From the NCBI RefSeq assembly GCF_014650495.1, contig NZ_BMVB01000001.1, positions 437,347 through 501,346 on the forward strand: 64,000 bases of DNA. The letters run 5' to 3'. Below are positions 1 through 7,828 of the stretch, piece after piece (position 1 is the first letter of the stretch; each line of letters opens with the position of its first letter). Source of the DNA: Streptomyces cinnamoneus. Lineage in GTDB: Bacteria; Actinomycetota; Actinomycetes; Streptomycetales; Streptomycetaceae. Under the pieces are notes generated by a model. It was given only the letters and a program-made list of their open reading frames with translations. It ran no database searches and was not told the DNA's origin. A program made the translations under genes and the position numbers.

Positions 1-57
1 CGCGTGCTGGCCAGCGACGTCCGCTACCGCTTCGTCATCGACACCGCGACGATCTGA
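1..57 (+). CDS. C-terminal end of a zinc-dependent NAD(P)-alcohol dehydrogenase (partial)
   Basis: Only the last 18 codons and the TGA stop of a gene entering from the left edge are visible. The tail contains DVRYRFVID, which resembles the conserved C-terminus of medium-chain zinc alcohol dehydrogenases of the YahK/cinnamyl-alcohol type (reduction of aldehydes with NADPH). The match rests on few residues, so the family call is an inference. A strong hairpin follows 29 bases after the stop. Confidence 0.55.
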   Translation, partial: RVLASDVRYRFVIDTATI

Positions 58-85
58 CCGTCCCGCGAGCCGGCCGCATGCGGCA

Positions 86-117
86 CCGGCGGCCGGCCCT
101 CGGGGGCCGGCCGCCGG
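86..117. terminator. Bidirectional hairpin terminator with UCGG tetraloop
   Basis: A perfect 14-bp inverted repeat (86-99 and 104-117) encloses the four bases TCGG, a UNCG-type stable tetraloop closed by C-G. It lies between two converging genes, the dehydrogenase tail and the minus-strand gene ending at 127. There is no T-run, which is normal for Streptomyces terminators. Confidence 0.7.
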
Positions 118-126
118 CCGCGCGGC

Positions 127-360
127 TCACTCCTCGCCGTGCCGGGCGTCGCGGCGCTCGGCCTCGTCCAGCTCCCGCATCCGCCGGTGGACGGCCTCCC
201 GCAGGTTCGGCGGGGCGTCCCTGTCCGTGGCGCCCGGGCCGGGGGTGCCCGCCCCGGCTCCGGCGGCGGGCGGTTCCCCGGCCTTGAGGCGGTCGATCAG
301 CCGGTGCAGCTGGCGGGCGCGTGCCGTGCGCCTGCCGGTGTCCTTCGCGTTCTCGCCCAT
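127..360 (-). CDS. Small hypothetical charged protein
   Basis: Encodes 77 residues rich in Arg, Glu, Ala and Pro, with two predicted helical charged segments: one near residues 8-28 (RRTARARQLHRLIDRLKAG) and one near 52-74 (LREAVHRRMRELDEAERRD). They flank a Pro/Gly/Ala-rich linker. The start at 360 was chosen because GAGGAGG lies about six bases upstream; an in-frame start at 420 would overlap the neighbouring gene's end. No signal peptide or membrane segment. I do not recognise the family. It follows the 413-1294 gene on the same strand with a 52-base gap and may share its transcript. Confidence 0.6.
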   Translation of the reverse strand: MGENAKDTGRRTARARQLHRLIDRLKAGEPPAAGAGAGTPGPGATDRDAPPNLREAVHRRMRELDEAERRDARHGEE

Positions 361-412
361 CGCAGAACCTCCTCGGGCGGCCGGACGGACCGTGCGGCGT
401 GCCGGCCCTCCC

Positions 413-1294
413 TCAGTCATTGTCCTGCGCCCCGCCCTCCCATGTGCCCTCCGTGCTGCTGCCGGACTGCAGCGCCTGGATCTGCGTGCGCCAGGCCGAG
501 GCCCGCGAGCCGGTGGACTCCTTGACGCGTGCCGTCAGGCTCAGGGCCGCCGAGAAGCGCTCCGAGGTCGGGCCGCTGGCGGCGATGCGCTGCGTCGTCC
601 GGGTGCGGGCGTCGATCGCCGAGCGCAGGCTGCCCGCCCGGGCGGTGAGCTTGCCCAGGTCCCGGAACTGCGGCTTGTCGGTGCCGAACCAGATCTGCTG
701 CCACCAGTGGTCCGTGACCGGGTCGTGCCAGCTCAGGTAGCCGCCGGGCAGGATCTGCCGGGGGCCGGGCAGATGGCCGCCGAAGCTGTAGCGGACGCCG
801 GGCGCGACGACGGGGTCGTAGAAATGGGGCGTGAAGAAGTCCGACATCAGCAGCCCGTTGATCGTGTAGCCGTACTCGGGCGCCTCCGGCGGGTCGGCGA
901 CCTCGACCAGGAACTCCACCACTCCCTGCCCCGGCTTCGGCGACTGGCCCGCCACCAGCCGGTTGCCCCCGGGGTCGCCGAGCATCTCCAGCATCTCGTG
1001 GCTGGCGGTCAGCGACCAGCTGTCGCTGTACTCGATCAGCGAGAACGGCTGGCCGTTGTCGTCCAGGTGGACGCCCGCCGCGCCCTCCATCCCGATGTCG
1101 TCCTTGACGATCATGGGCCAGTAGCCGACGGGGACGTCCTCCAGCTTGTCGAAGGCGTCGACCGAGGCGGGGAGGTTCCAGATCGGGCCGAAGTCGCGGA
1201 TGGCCTGCTTCTGCAGGGCCGCGGCGACGCGGGTGAGCTGGGAGGGCGTGATCTGGCTCGTCTCGGAGACCAGGGCGAGTTGGGTGACCAGCAT
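413..1294 (-). CDS. Hypothetical protein with SHEMLEMLGDP metalloprotease-like motif
   Basis: Encodes 293 residues, cytoplasmic, without a signal peptide. Around residues 110-125 it carries SHEMLEMLGDP, an HExxE-type motif found in an actinobacterial family of uncharacterised proteins; whether it binds zinc or cleaves peptides is unknown. The rest is moderately hydrophilic, with an aromatic-rich segment (SWHDPVTDHWWQQIWFG) and a basic Ser/Thr-rich C-terminus. The start at 1294 (MLVTQLALV) was preferred over 1345 because AGGAG lies upstream of it and conserved-looking sequence begins there. No catalytic function is assigned. Confidence 0.7.
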   Translation of the reverse strand: MLVTQLALVSETSQITPSQLTRVAAALQKQAIRDFGPIWNLPASVDAFDKLEDVPVGYWPMIVKDDIGMEGAAGVHLDDNGQPFSLIEYSDSWSLTASHEMLEMLGDPGGNRLVAGQSPKPGQGVVEFLVEVADPPEAPEYGYTINGLLMSDFFTPHFYDPVVAPGVRYSFGGHLPGPRQILPGGYLSWHDPVTDHWWQQIWFGTDKPQFRDLGKLTARAGSLRSAIDARTRTTQRIAASGPTSERFSAALSLTARVKESTGSRASAWRTQIQALQSGSSTEGTWEGGAQDND

Positions 1295-1436
1295 GTCGGC
1301 TTCCGGCTTTCTCCTGAAGGGGCAACGGGCGTCGGAGTGCCTCATGCATGCCGTGCCCGGGCCACGGGTTCACCGTTCGTGCCCCATGACCGCCCGCATG
1401 GAGCAGCCCCCGCAGTCACCCCTCCTGCCGACGGGC

Positions 1437-2360
1437 TCAGCGGGTCCGGTCGAACGGTGCCCACCGGGTGACGGCGAACCCGCCGCCGTCACGGCGGACT
1501 TCGGCGCCGCCGTGGCCGGGAAGGTGCGCCGGGAAGACCAGCGCCCGGGTCTCGGCGGCCTGCTCCAGGATCCGCAGCCGGGAGCGGGTGGCGGCCACCT
1601 GGTCCTCGCTCAGGCAGGTGTCGCACTCCGGGTGGGCGATCTGCAGCGGGCTGTGCACCAGGTCCCCGATGAACAGCGCACGGTCCGTGCCGGATTCCAG
1701 CCGCAGGACCGACGAGCCCGGCGTGTGCCCGGGGGCCGGTTCCAGGGACAGGTGCTCGTCGATGCGGTATCCGTCCTCCCACAGCACTGCCTGGCCGGCC
1801 CGGTGCACCGGTGCGACGCTGTCCTCGAACATGTTGCCGCCCGCGAGGTCGATGCCCACGCCGCCGAGCGCGCCGCGCCTGCGGCCGTTGCCGGCCGGGT
1901 TCCAGTAGTCGAAGTCGGCCTTGGCGATGAGGTAGGTGGCGTTGGGGAAGGTGGGGACCCACTCGCCGTTCACCAGACGGGTGTTCCAGCCCACGTGGTC
2001 GGCGTGCACATGGGTGTTCACCACGACGTCCACGTCCTCCGGGCGGACCCCTGCGGCCAGCAGCCGGCCCAGGAAGTCCGTCCGCAGTCCGGACCATGCG
2101 GGCATGTGCGGCCGTTCCTTGTCGTTGCCCAGACCCGTGTCGACGAGGATCGTCCGGCCCCCGCTGCGCAGCACCCACGTCTGCACGTTGGCCACCAGGG
2201 CGTCCGTCTGCGGATCCCAGAAGTCCGGGGCGAGCCAGGACGCGTTGTCCTGCCACATCCGGGGCGTGCTCGCGGGGAAGATGTCGGTGGTGGGGGCGAC
2301 CGGTGCGTGCCATTCCACGACGCGGGTGACGTCCACGCCGCCCAAAGTGATCGTCTGCAT
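1437..2360 (-). CDS. Metallo-beta-lactamase-fold hydrolase
   Basis: Encodes 307 residues. The metal-binding motif THVHADHVGW (HxHxDH) sits near residue 115. Further fold signatures follow: GHTPGS, FIGDLVHSP, and a terminal His motif near PAHLPGHG. This is the arrangement of glyoxalase II/lactonase-like MBL hydrolases, which open esters, lactones or thioesters in the cytoplasm using two zinc ions. The substrate cannot be told. The start at 2360 has GAGGA just upstream. The gene is divergent from an AraC-type regulator across 140 bases that hold paired direct repeats, so the regulator probably controls it. Confidence 0.88.
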   Translation of the reverse strand: MQTITLGGVDVTRVVEWHAPVAPTTDIFPASTPRMWQDNASWLAPDFWDPQTDALVANVQTWVLRSGGRTILVDTGLGNDKERPHMPAWSGLRTDFLGRLLAAGVRPEDVDVVVNTHVHADHVGWNTRLVNGEWVPTFPNATYLIAKADFDYWNPAGNGRRRGALGGVGIDLAGGNMFEDSVAPVHRAGQAVLWEDGYRIDEHLSLEPAPGHTPGSSVLRLESGTDRALFIGDLVHSPLQIAHPECDTCLSEDQVAATRSRLRILEQAAETRALVFPAHLPGHGGAEVRRDGGGFAVTRWAPFDRTR

Positions 2361-2393
2361 GTCCTCGACGCTATGCGGCGCCGATGAGACGGC

Positions 2394-2430
2394 CAATACG
2401 TGTCCGTCGCCGCTTTATACGTCATCGTCT
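2394..2430. promoter_or_regulatory. Candidate AraC-family operator, paired ATACGT direct repeats
   Basis: ATACGT occurs at 2396-2401 and again at 2417-2422, exactly 21 bp apart (two helical turns), with similar flanks. The second copy follows an AT-rich TTTATA in otherwise GC-rich DNA. Direct half-sites two turns apart are the usual binding pattern of AraC-family activators. The site lies between the divergent hydrolase and AraC genes. Binding is inferred. Confidence 0.4.
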
Positions 2431-2500
2431 CGCCCGGCGGTGCTCGGGGTCGTCGGGGGCGGCCGTGGGCCCGGGGCGTCCGGGCTGCATACTCGGGCCC

Positions 2501-3415
2501 ATGGACGTGCTCAGTGACACCATGGCCGCTCTGCGCACCGGCCGCCCCTACTCGACGCTGTCCGAACGGCGCGGAAGGTGGCGGACGGACATCGCGCCCT
2601 ACGCCGGCGTCGGCTTCCACGTCGTGCTGCGCGGAAGCTGCCGGCTGATCCTGCGTCAGGGTGCGGGGGAGCCGGTGGAGCTCGCCGAGGGCGACGCGGT
2701 GTTCCTGCCGCACGGCACCGCCCACGCGCTCGCCGGCGACTCCCCCGAACCCACCGTCCTGCTCTGCGGCGCCTACCGGCTCGACCGGTCCCGCGCCCAC
2801 CCGCTGCTGGAGGACTACCCCGAGGTCATCCGGCTGCCCACGCGCCCCGGCCGGCACGCCGCGCTGGCCGCCACCGTCGTCCTCCTCGGCGACGAACTCC
2901 AGCGTCCCGGGCCCGGAACGGACGCGACCTTGCCGGCGCTCCTGGAGCTGATGCTCGTCTATCTGATGCGCGCCTGGTACGAGGAACGGACGGCGCAGCA
3001 GGCGGACACCGGCTGGTGCCGGGCGCTGGCCGACCCGGCCATAGGCATCGCGCTGCGCGCCCTGCACGCCGACCCGGCGCAGCCGTGGACGGTGGCCGGA
3101 CTCGCCGGCCGGGCGGGCCTGTCCCGGGCGGCGTTCGCCCGCCGGTTCGCCGCCCTGGTCGGCAGACCGCCCCTGGCGTACCTCACCTGGTGGCGTCTGA
3201 CCCTGGCCGCCCGGCTGCTGCGGGAGTCCGACGCGCCGCTGGCGGCGGTCGCCCAGCGCATCGGCTACACCTCGCAGTTCGCCTTCGCCCATGCCTTCAA
3301 GCGCGCCTACGGCGTCTCCGCGGGCCGCTACCGGCAGGAGCGGCTGGCGGACCACGAACAGGTGAACGTCTGGGAGGCGACCACCACCACCGGTGGTCCG
3401 GCCGCGGCGGGGTGA
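2501..3415 (+). CDS. AraC-family transcriptional regulator with cupin sensor
   Basis: Encodes 304 residues. The N-terminal half (about 20-170) is a cupin-type ligand domain (GFHVVLRGSCRLIL, then DAVFLPHGTAHAL). The C-terminal about 100 residues hold two helix-turn-helix motifs typical of HTH_18 (LAGRAGLSRAAFARRF and AQRIGYTSQFAFAHAFKR). The start at 2501 is the first Met of the cupin-like sequence; the upstream in-frame extension is Arg-rich and unlikely. Such proteins sense small molecules and often activate the divergent neighbour, here the MBL hydrolase. Confidence 0.88.
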   Translation: MDVLSDTMAALRTGRPYSTLSERRGRWRTDIAPYAGVGFHVVLRGSCRLILRQGAGEPVELAEGDAVFLPHGTAHALAGDSPEPTVLLCGAYRLDRSRAHPLLEDYPEVIRLPTRPGRHAALAATVVLLGDELQRPGPGTDATLPALLELMLVYLMRAWYEERTAQQADTGWCRALADPAIGIALRALHADPAQPWTVAGLAGRAGLSRAAFARRFAALVGRPPLAYLTWWRLTLAARLLRESDAPLAAVAQRIGYTSQFAFAHAFKRAYGVSAGRYRQERLADHEQVNVWEATTTTGGPAAAG

Positions 3416-3482
3416 GGCCGCTGTGCCGACGGGCCGGAAAAGCCCGGGCACCCCGGCGTGGCGCAATGGCATGCTGTGCTGC

Positions 3483-4229
3483 GTGAACGGACCTGAAATC
3501 CCCTTTGACTTTGCCTCTGAGCTGCGAATCTTCCTTCCCGCCGACCGTCGTCGGCCGGGTACGCCCGTGATCACCGACGGCGTCTCGACCCTGGGGCACG
3601 TGGTCGAGTCCCTCGGCGTCCCGCTCACCGAGGTCGGCCGGCTGCTCGTCGACGGACGGGAGGTACCCACCTCCCACGTCCCGGGGCCGGGGGAGTCCGT
3701 GTCGGTCGAGGCGGTCACCCGCCCCCAGGAGGTGCCGGGCGCCCCGCTGCGGTTCCTGCTCGACGTGCACCTGGGCACGCTCGCCCGGCGGCTGCGGCTG
3801 CTCGGGGTCGACGCGGCGTACGAGAGCGAGGACATCGGCGACCCGGCACTGGCCGCCCTGTCCGCGGCCGAGCAGCGCGTCCTGCTGTCCCGGGACCGGG
3901 GGCTGCTGCGGCGCCGGGAGCTGTGGGCGGGCGCGTACGTCTACAGCGACCGGCCCGACGACCAGCTGCGCGACGTGCTCGGCCGCTTCGCGCCGCCGCT
4001 GGCGCCGTGGACGCGCTGCACCGCCTGCAACGGCCCGCTGCAGGACGCCGACAAGGACGCGGTCCGCGAGCACCTTGAGCACGGCACGCGCCGCACCTAC
4101 GACGTCTTCGCCCAGTGCCTTGCGTGCGGGCGGGTCTACTGGCGCGGCGCCCACCACGCGCGACTGCAGACGATCGTCGAGGACGCGGTGCGCGCGTTCG
4201 GGGCCGCCCCGGCCCCGGACAGGCCCTAG
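3483..4229 (+). CDS. Mut7-C RNase-domain protein with N-terminal ubiquitin-like domain
   Basis: Encodes about 248 residues from the GTG at 3483; an ATG at 3471 in the same frame is the alternative. The first about 80 residues form a ThiS/MoaD-like ubiquitin fold (RLLVDGREVP). The remainder is a Mut7-C domain: an N-terminal FLLDVHLGTLARRLRLLG block, a PIN-like core with LLSRDRGLLRRRELW, and a C-terminal zinc ribbon with cysteines in CTACNGPL and CLACGRVYWRG. The family is predicted to be a ribonuclease; its target is unknown. It follows the AraC gene by 67 bases. Confidence 0.85.
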   Translation: MNGPEIPFDFASELRIFLPADRRRPGTPVITDGVSTLGHVVESLGVPLTEVGRLLVDGREVPTSHVPGPGESVSVEAVTRPQEVPGAPLRFLLDVHLGTLARRLRLLGVDAAYESEDIGDPALAALSAAEQRVLLSRDRGLLRRRELWAGAYVYSDRPDDQLRDVLGRFAPPLAPWTRCTACNGPLQDADKDAVREHLEHGTRRTYDVFAQCLACGRVYWRGAHHARLQTIVEDAVRAFGAAPAPDRP

Positions 4230-4300
4230 CCGACGGGCAAGCACATGCGCGATCGGGCGACCGGGTGCACGCTGGAGAGGTAGTGGAGGAGGTGGACGTC

Positions 4301-4570
4301 ATGCAGACGATCGTCGGCTGGCACGTCGAGGTCGAATTCGAAGAGGTCGAGAAGCGGACGCGTGCGGCCGCACTGCTCAGACTCCAGGACGGCACGGAAC
4401 TGAGGGCGCGCGGCCATGCCACCCGTCACCCGGACGACCCCGAGCAGCTGCGGGTCGGCGAGGAGCTGGCGGCGGCGCGGGCCCTGAACGAGCTCTCCCG
4501 GCAGCTGCTGCAGAAGGCCGGGCACGACATCGAAGAGGTCACCCATGTGGAGGCCCACCCCTCGATGTGA
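4301..4570 (+). CDS. DUF1876 domain protein
   Basis: Encodes 89 residues with the DUF1876 pattern: two beta strands (VEVEFEEVEKRTRAAALLRL), a GxGxA-like turn (RARGHATRH), then a long helix (AARALNELSRQLLQKAGHDIEEVTH). The fold is double-strand-RNA-binding-domain-like; the function is unknown. The start at 4301 is preceded by GGAGGAGG. Two further DUF1876 genes lie at 33634 and 33950, and this copy is closest to the latter (shared MxTIV start and IEEV-like end). Confidence 0.85.
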   Translation: MQTIVGWHVEVEFEEVEKRTRAAALLRLQDGTELRARGHATRHPDDPEQLRVGEELAAARALNELSRQLLQKAGHDIEEVTHVEAHPSM

Positions 4571-4664
4571 GCCGTACACGACGAGGTGACCCGTACACGA
4601 CTTCGTCGTACGGACCTCGTGCCGCACCGCGGGACCGCGCGGTGCGGGCGGTAGCGTTCAGCGC

Positions 4665-5087
4665 GTGCTCAAGGGATTCAAGAACTTCGTGATGCGCGGT
4701 GACATCGTCACCGTGGCCGTTGGTCTGATCATCGCGCTGGCGTTGTCCACGCTGATCAAGGCGTTCACCGATTCCGTGATCAACCCCATCATCGCGAGCC
4801 TTCAGGGCGGGCGCTCCATGGGGCTGGGCTGGCAGCTCGGCCGGGCGGGCAACCAGGCGACGTACCTCGACCTCGGTGCGTTCCTCTCCGCGGTCATCTA
4901 CTTCCTGATCTTCATGGCCGTCGTCTACTTCTGCATCGTCGTGCCCTACAAGCACGTGCAGGCGCGCCGGGGCGTGGTGGTCTTCGAGGAGCCCGGGCCG
5001 CTCAAGACGTGCCCGGCCTGCCTGTCGGAGGACCTGCCCGTGCGGGCCGGCCGCTGCCGGCACTGCGGCGCCGACCAGCTGCCGTAG
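4665..5087 (+). CDS. mscL: Large-conductance mechanosensitive channel MscL
   Basis: Encodes 140 residues from a GTG start. The N-terminus FKNFVMRGDIVTVAVGLIIA is the classic MscL amphipathic helix and TM1, and TM2 is AVIYFLIFMAVVYFCIVVP. The homopentamer opens under membrane tension to release solutes during osmotic downshock. The C-terminus carries a four-cysteine zinc-ribbon-like tail (CPACLSEDLP and CRHCGADQ), seen in actinobacterial MscL but absent from the E. coli protein. It stands alone between DUF1876 and a two-component system. Confidence 0.95.
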   Translation: MLKGFKNFVMRGDIVTVAVGLIIALALSTLIKAFTDSVINPIIASLQGGRSMGLGWQLGRAGNQATYLDLGAFLSAVIYFLIFMAVVYFCIVVPYKHVQARRGVVVFEEPGPLKTCPACLSEDLPVRAGRCRHCGADQLP

Positions 5088-5176
5088 GCCGTGCCTGCGG
5101 GCGATCTACTTTCGTAGGACCACGCCGAGACCTTCGATGAATGTGCCGGGCGGCCGGTGCTGCCTATGGTGCCGGT

Positions 5177-6868
5177 GTGAATGCAACGCTGTGGGCGCGT
5201 GACCTGTGGGAACGGCTGACCGCGCCGGGGGAGTGGTCCCGGCGACGGGTGGCCGGGGAGAGCGCGCTCGCCCTCGTGCTCGGCCTGTGCGGCGCGACGG
5301 GGGAGCCCGGGCGCGGCTGGCCGTGGATGATCGGTGCCGGTCTGCTCGCCGCCGTGCTGTCGCTGGTGCGGCGCGCCCTGCCGGCCGGTGCGCTCATCGC
5401 GGCGGGCGCGCTGGGCGGGGTGACCGCCGGCGGGATGCTCCTGCTGGGCGTGACGGGCTGGTCGGCCGGGCGCAGGATCCCGGGGGTGCTGCGGGCCCTG
5501 GTGGCCGCCGGAGCCTCCTTCCTGCTGTTCGAGGCGTTCGCCCTCTGGAAGGCGCCGGACCAGGCCGTCTTCGTCCTGGTGTTCGGTACGGCGCTGTTCC
5601 TGGTGTTCGCGGTGGTCCCCGGGCTCGTCAGCCGCTACCGGATCCAGCGCCGCACCCTGCTGCACACCCTGCAGCAGCGCAACGCCCAGCTGCTGCGCGA
5701 GCGCGAGATGGTGGCCGGACAGGCGCGGCTGCGCGAGCGGCAGCGCATCGCCCAGGACATGCACGACAGCCTGGGCCATCAGCTCGCGCTCATCGCCGTG
5801 CAGACCGGTGCGTTGGAGGTCGACCGGGAGCTGACCGGGAGTCAGCGCGAGGCGGTCGGTGTGCTGCGGGAGGCATCGGTCGCCGCCATGCAGGAGCTGC
5901 GCGAGGTCGTCGGCATCCTCAAGGACGGCACCCCGGAGGAGGAACAGCCCGTCTCCAGGGTGGTGTCCCGCGTCAAGGAGCTGGTCGACGCGGCCGCCGC
6001 CGCGGGCCTGCAGGTCGGCCTGGAGCAGTCCGGCCGGACGCGCCCCCTGGCCCCGGCCGCCGACCACACCGGATACCGGATCGTTCAGGAGGGGCTGACC
6101 AACGCGGCCAAGCACGCCCCGGGCGCGGCCATCTCCGTCAACCTACGCTATGAACCGGACTCCCTGCTGGTGGAGGTCGCCAACGGGCCGGTCCCGGCGG
6201 CCCGCGCGGTGCCGCAGGGGGACGCGGTCAGCGGCGGGCAGGGCCTGACCGGGCTGCGGGAGAGGGCCCGGCTCGTCGGCGGCATGGTGTTCACCGGGCC
6301 CGCAGCCGGCGGCGGCTTCCGGCTTGCGGGCGTGCTGCCGTACGACTCCGCCGAGGCCAGGGAGGCCGGGAAGACCGCGACGTTCGTCGACGCGGACGAC
6401 GACTTTCGGCAGCAGACCGGGATGGGGGCTCTGAGCGACGGTGGACCGGTCATCGACCGGCTGGATCCGCGCGAGGAGTTCAAGGACATCATGAGCACGA
6501 AGAAGAGCAACGGCTGCCTCATGGGCTGCGGGTTCGGCCTGCTGATCCTGGTGCTGCTGGCCGTCGCCGCCCTCTTCGGCATAGGGAAGATCGTCGACGA
6601 GGCCGACAAGGGAATGATCGATCCGAGCGTCTACGAGTCGGTCACCGTCGGCGAACCCGAGCAGCAGGTGCGCGAGAAGCTGCCCTCGGGCAAGTCCGTC
6701 CTCACCTCCGACATCAAGGACAAGCTGCCCGCGGCGCCCGCCGGTACGAGCTGTCTGTCCCTGCTGTCCACCGACACCTCACGGGGGCTGACCACCGACA
6801 CCGTTTACCGCTTCTGCTTCAAGGACGGGAAACTGTCCGAGAAGCGCGAGTTCCACGTCGAGAGCTAG
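5177..6868 (+). CDS. NarL-type sensor histidine kinase with C-terminal membrane-anchored extension
   Basis: Encodes 563 residues from GTG. The N-terminus has about four to five hydrophobic segments (residues 28-150). A HisKA_3 dimerisation helix follows with the phospho-acceptor in RIAQDMHDSLGHQ (His196). The HATPase block has HTGYRIVQEGLTNAAKHA and GQGLTGLRERA, ending near residue 395. About 165 more residues follow: an acidic linker, a Met at residue 439 starting MSTKKSNGCLMGCGFG, a transmembrane segment (about 445-468), and a probably extracytoplasmic domain with SmpA/BamE-like spacing (VTVGEPEQQVREKLPSG) and two cysteines. This looks like a fusion of a kinase with a separate membrane protein. 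The cognate regulator follows 33 bases downstream. Confidence 0.9.
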   Translation: MNATLWARDLWERLTAPGEWSRRRVAGESALALVLGLCGATGEPGRGWPWMIGAGLLAAVLSLVRRALPAGALIAAGALGGVTAGGMLLLGVTGWSAGRRIPGVLRALVAAGASFLLFEAFALWKAPDQAVFVLVFGTALFLVFAVVPGLVSRYRIQRRTLLHTLQQRNAQLLREREMVAGQARLRERQRIAQDMHDSLGHQLALIAVQTGALEVDRELTGSQREAVGVLREASVAAMQELREVVGILKDGTPEEEQPVSRVVSRVKELVDAAAAAGLQVGLEQSGRTRPLAPAADHTGYRIVQEGLTNAAKHAPGAAISVNLRYEPDSLLVEVANGPVPAARAVPQGDAVSGGQGLTGLRERARLVGGMVFTGPAAGGGFRLAGVLPYDSAEAREAGKTATFVDADDDFRQQTGMGALSDGGPVIDRLDPREEFKDIMSTKKSNGCLMGCGFGLLILVLLAVAALFGIGKIVDEADKGMIDPSVYESVTVGEPEQQVREKLPSGKSVLTSDIKDKLPAAPAGTSCLSLLSTDTSRGLTTDTVYRFCFKDGKLSEKREFHVES

Positions 6869-6901
6869 CGCGCCCGAGCGACCCCAACAGGAGTAGACCA
6901 G

Positions 6902-7555
6902 GTGATCCGCGTCCTCATCGCCGACGACGAGCCCCTCATCAGAGCGGGCATCAGGATGATTCTGACCTCGGCCGACGACATCGAGGTCGTGGCCGAGGCG
7001 GCGAACGGGCGCGAGGCGGTCGAGCTGGCGCGGGGACACGGCGTGGACGTCGCCCTCCTGGACATCCGGATGCCGGTGCTCGACGGGCTCACGGCCCTCG
7101 GCGAGCTCCGCCGGGCCGCCCCCGGTGTACGGACGCTGATCCTCACCACCTTCGGCGAGCGCGAGAACGTGCTGCGGGCTCTGCGCCAGGGCGGGGCCGG
7201 CTTCCTCCTGAAGGACTCGGCACCCGGCGAGCTGATCGGCGCGGTCCGGGCCGCCGCGGCGGGGGACGCGTACCTGTCGCCCGGCGCCACCCGGCACGTC
7301 GCCGACTCGCTGGCGACCGGCGCCGTCACCGGCCGGGCCGAGGACGCCCGGCGCCGGGTGGCCCTGCTGAGCACGCGCGAACGAGACGTCCTGGCGCTGC
7401 TCGGCGAGGGCCTGTCCAACGCCGATGCCGGCCGGCGGCTGCACATGAGCGAGGCCACCGTGAAGACGTACGTCAGCCGGATCCTCGCCAAGCTGGAGTG
7501 CGACAACCGCGTGCAGGCCGCCCTGCTCGCGCGGGATGCAGGTCTTGCGGTCTGA
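6902..7555 (+). CDS. NarL/FixJ-family response regulator
   Basis: Encodes 217 residues from GTG. The receiver domain (1-120) has the acidic pair in LIADDEPLIR, phospho-acceptor Asp54 in ALLDIRMP, Thr in ILTTFGE, and Lys in FLLKDSAP. The C-terminal LuxR-type HTH (about 150-212) reads LSTRERDVLALLGEGLSNADAG, then SEATVKTYVSRILAKL. It is the partner of the upstream kinase, with which it is co-transcribed. AGGAG lies upstream of the start. Confidence 0.95.
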   Translation: MIRVLIADDEPLIRAGIRMILTSADDIEVVAEAANGREAVELARGHGVDVALLDIRMPVLDGLTALGELRRAAPGVRTLILTTFGERENVLRALRQGGAGFLLKDSAPGELIGAVRAAAAGDAYLSPGATRHVADSLATGAVTGRAEDARRRVALLSTRERDVLALLGEGLSNADAGRRLHMSEATVKTYVSRILAKLECDNRVQAALLARDAGLAV

Positions 7556-7828
7556 AGCCCCTGAGACGAAAGAAACAAAGGTTTTTAGCCACCTTCGCCT
7601 GACATGTGGTCAGGATGGGGGTGGTTTTGCGATATCTTCTACGGCGTTCCCTCGTGATCGTGCGTCCCCAGTGACGCCGGAGCGACGTCGGGAGTGCACG
7701 GCACAAGCACCCCGCGGAACGCTGGGCACCGGCAACGCCTGCGGCGGAACTCCCCTTCCTCCGCGGTGCGTTGCCATGCCCTGGCACCGTCCCCGAACTC
7801 GTCCCGCATTCTCCTAGGCAAAGGCTGC
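7556..7828. other. Intergenic region upstream of the LuxC/LuxE/PaaK operon
   Basis: These 273 bases carry no convincing gene. The first about 90 bases are clearly AT-richer than the surroundings (runs such as AAAGAAACAAAGG and TTTTTAG). They include a 17-bp interrupted palindrome at 7598-7614 and an AT-rich TTTTGCGATATCTT at about 7625-7638. No good terminator hairpin was seen after the response regulator. The region most likely holds the promoter and operator of the downstream operon. Confidence 0.5.
7598..7614. promoter_or_regulatory. Palindromic operator candidate CCTGAC-N5-GTCAGG
   Basis: A perfect 6-bp inverted repeat (7598-7603 and 7609-7614) with a 5-bp spacer lies about 215 bases before the ligase start, just before an AT-rich stretch that could contain a -10 element. 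Size and symmetry suit a dimeric repressor or activator. No regulator gene lies inside the operon. Function is inferred from position only. Confidence 0.35.

Noticed and set aside
6902..7555. KdpE partner for the KdpD kinase
   Set aside because: The regulator is NarL/FixJ type with a LuxR HTH and is coupled to its own kinase; KdpE is OmpR type.
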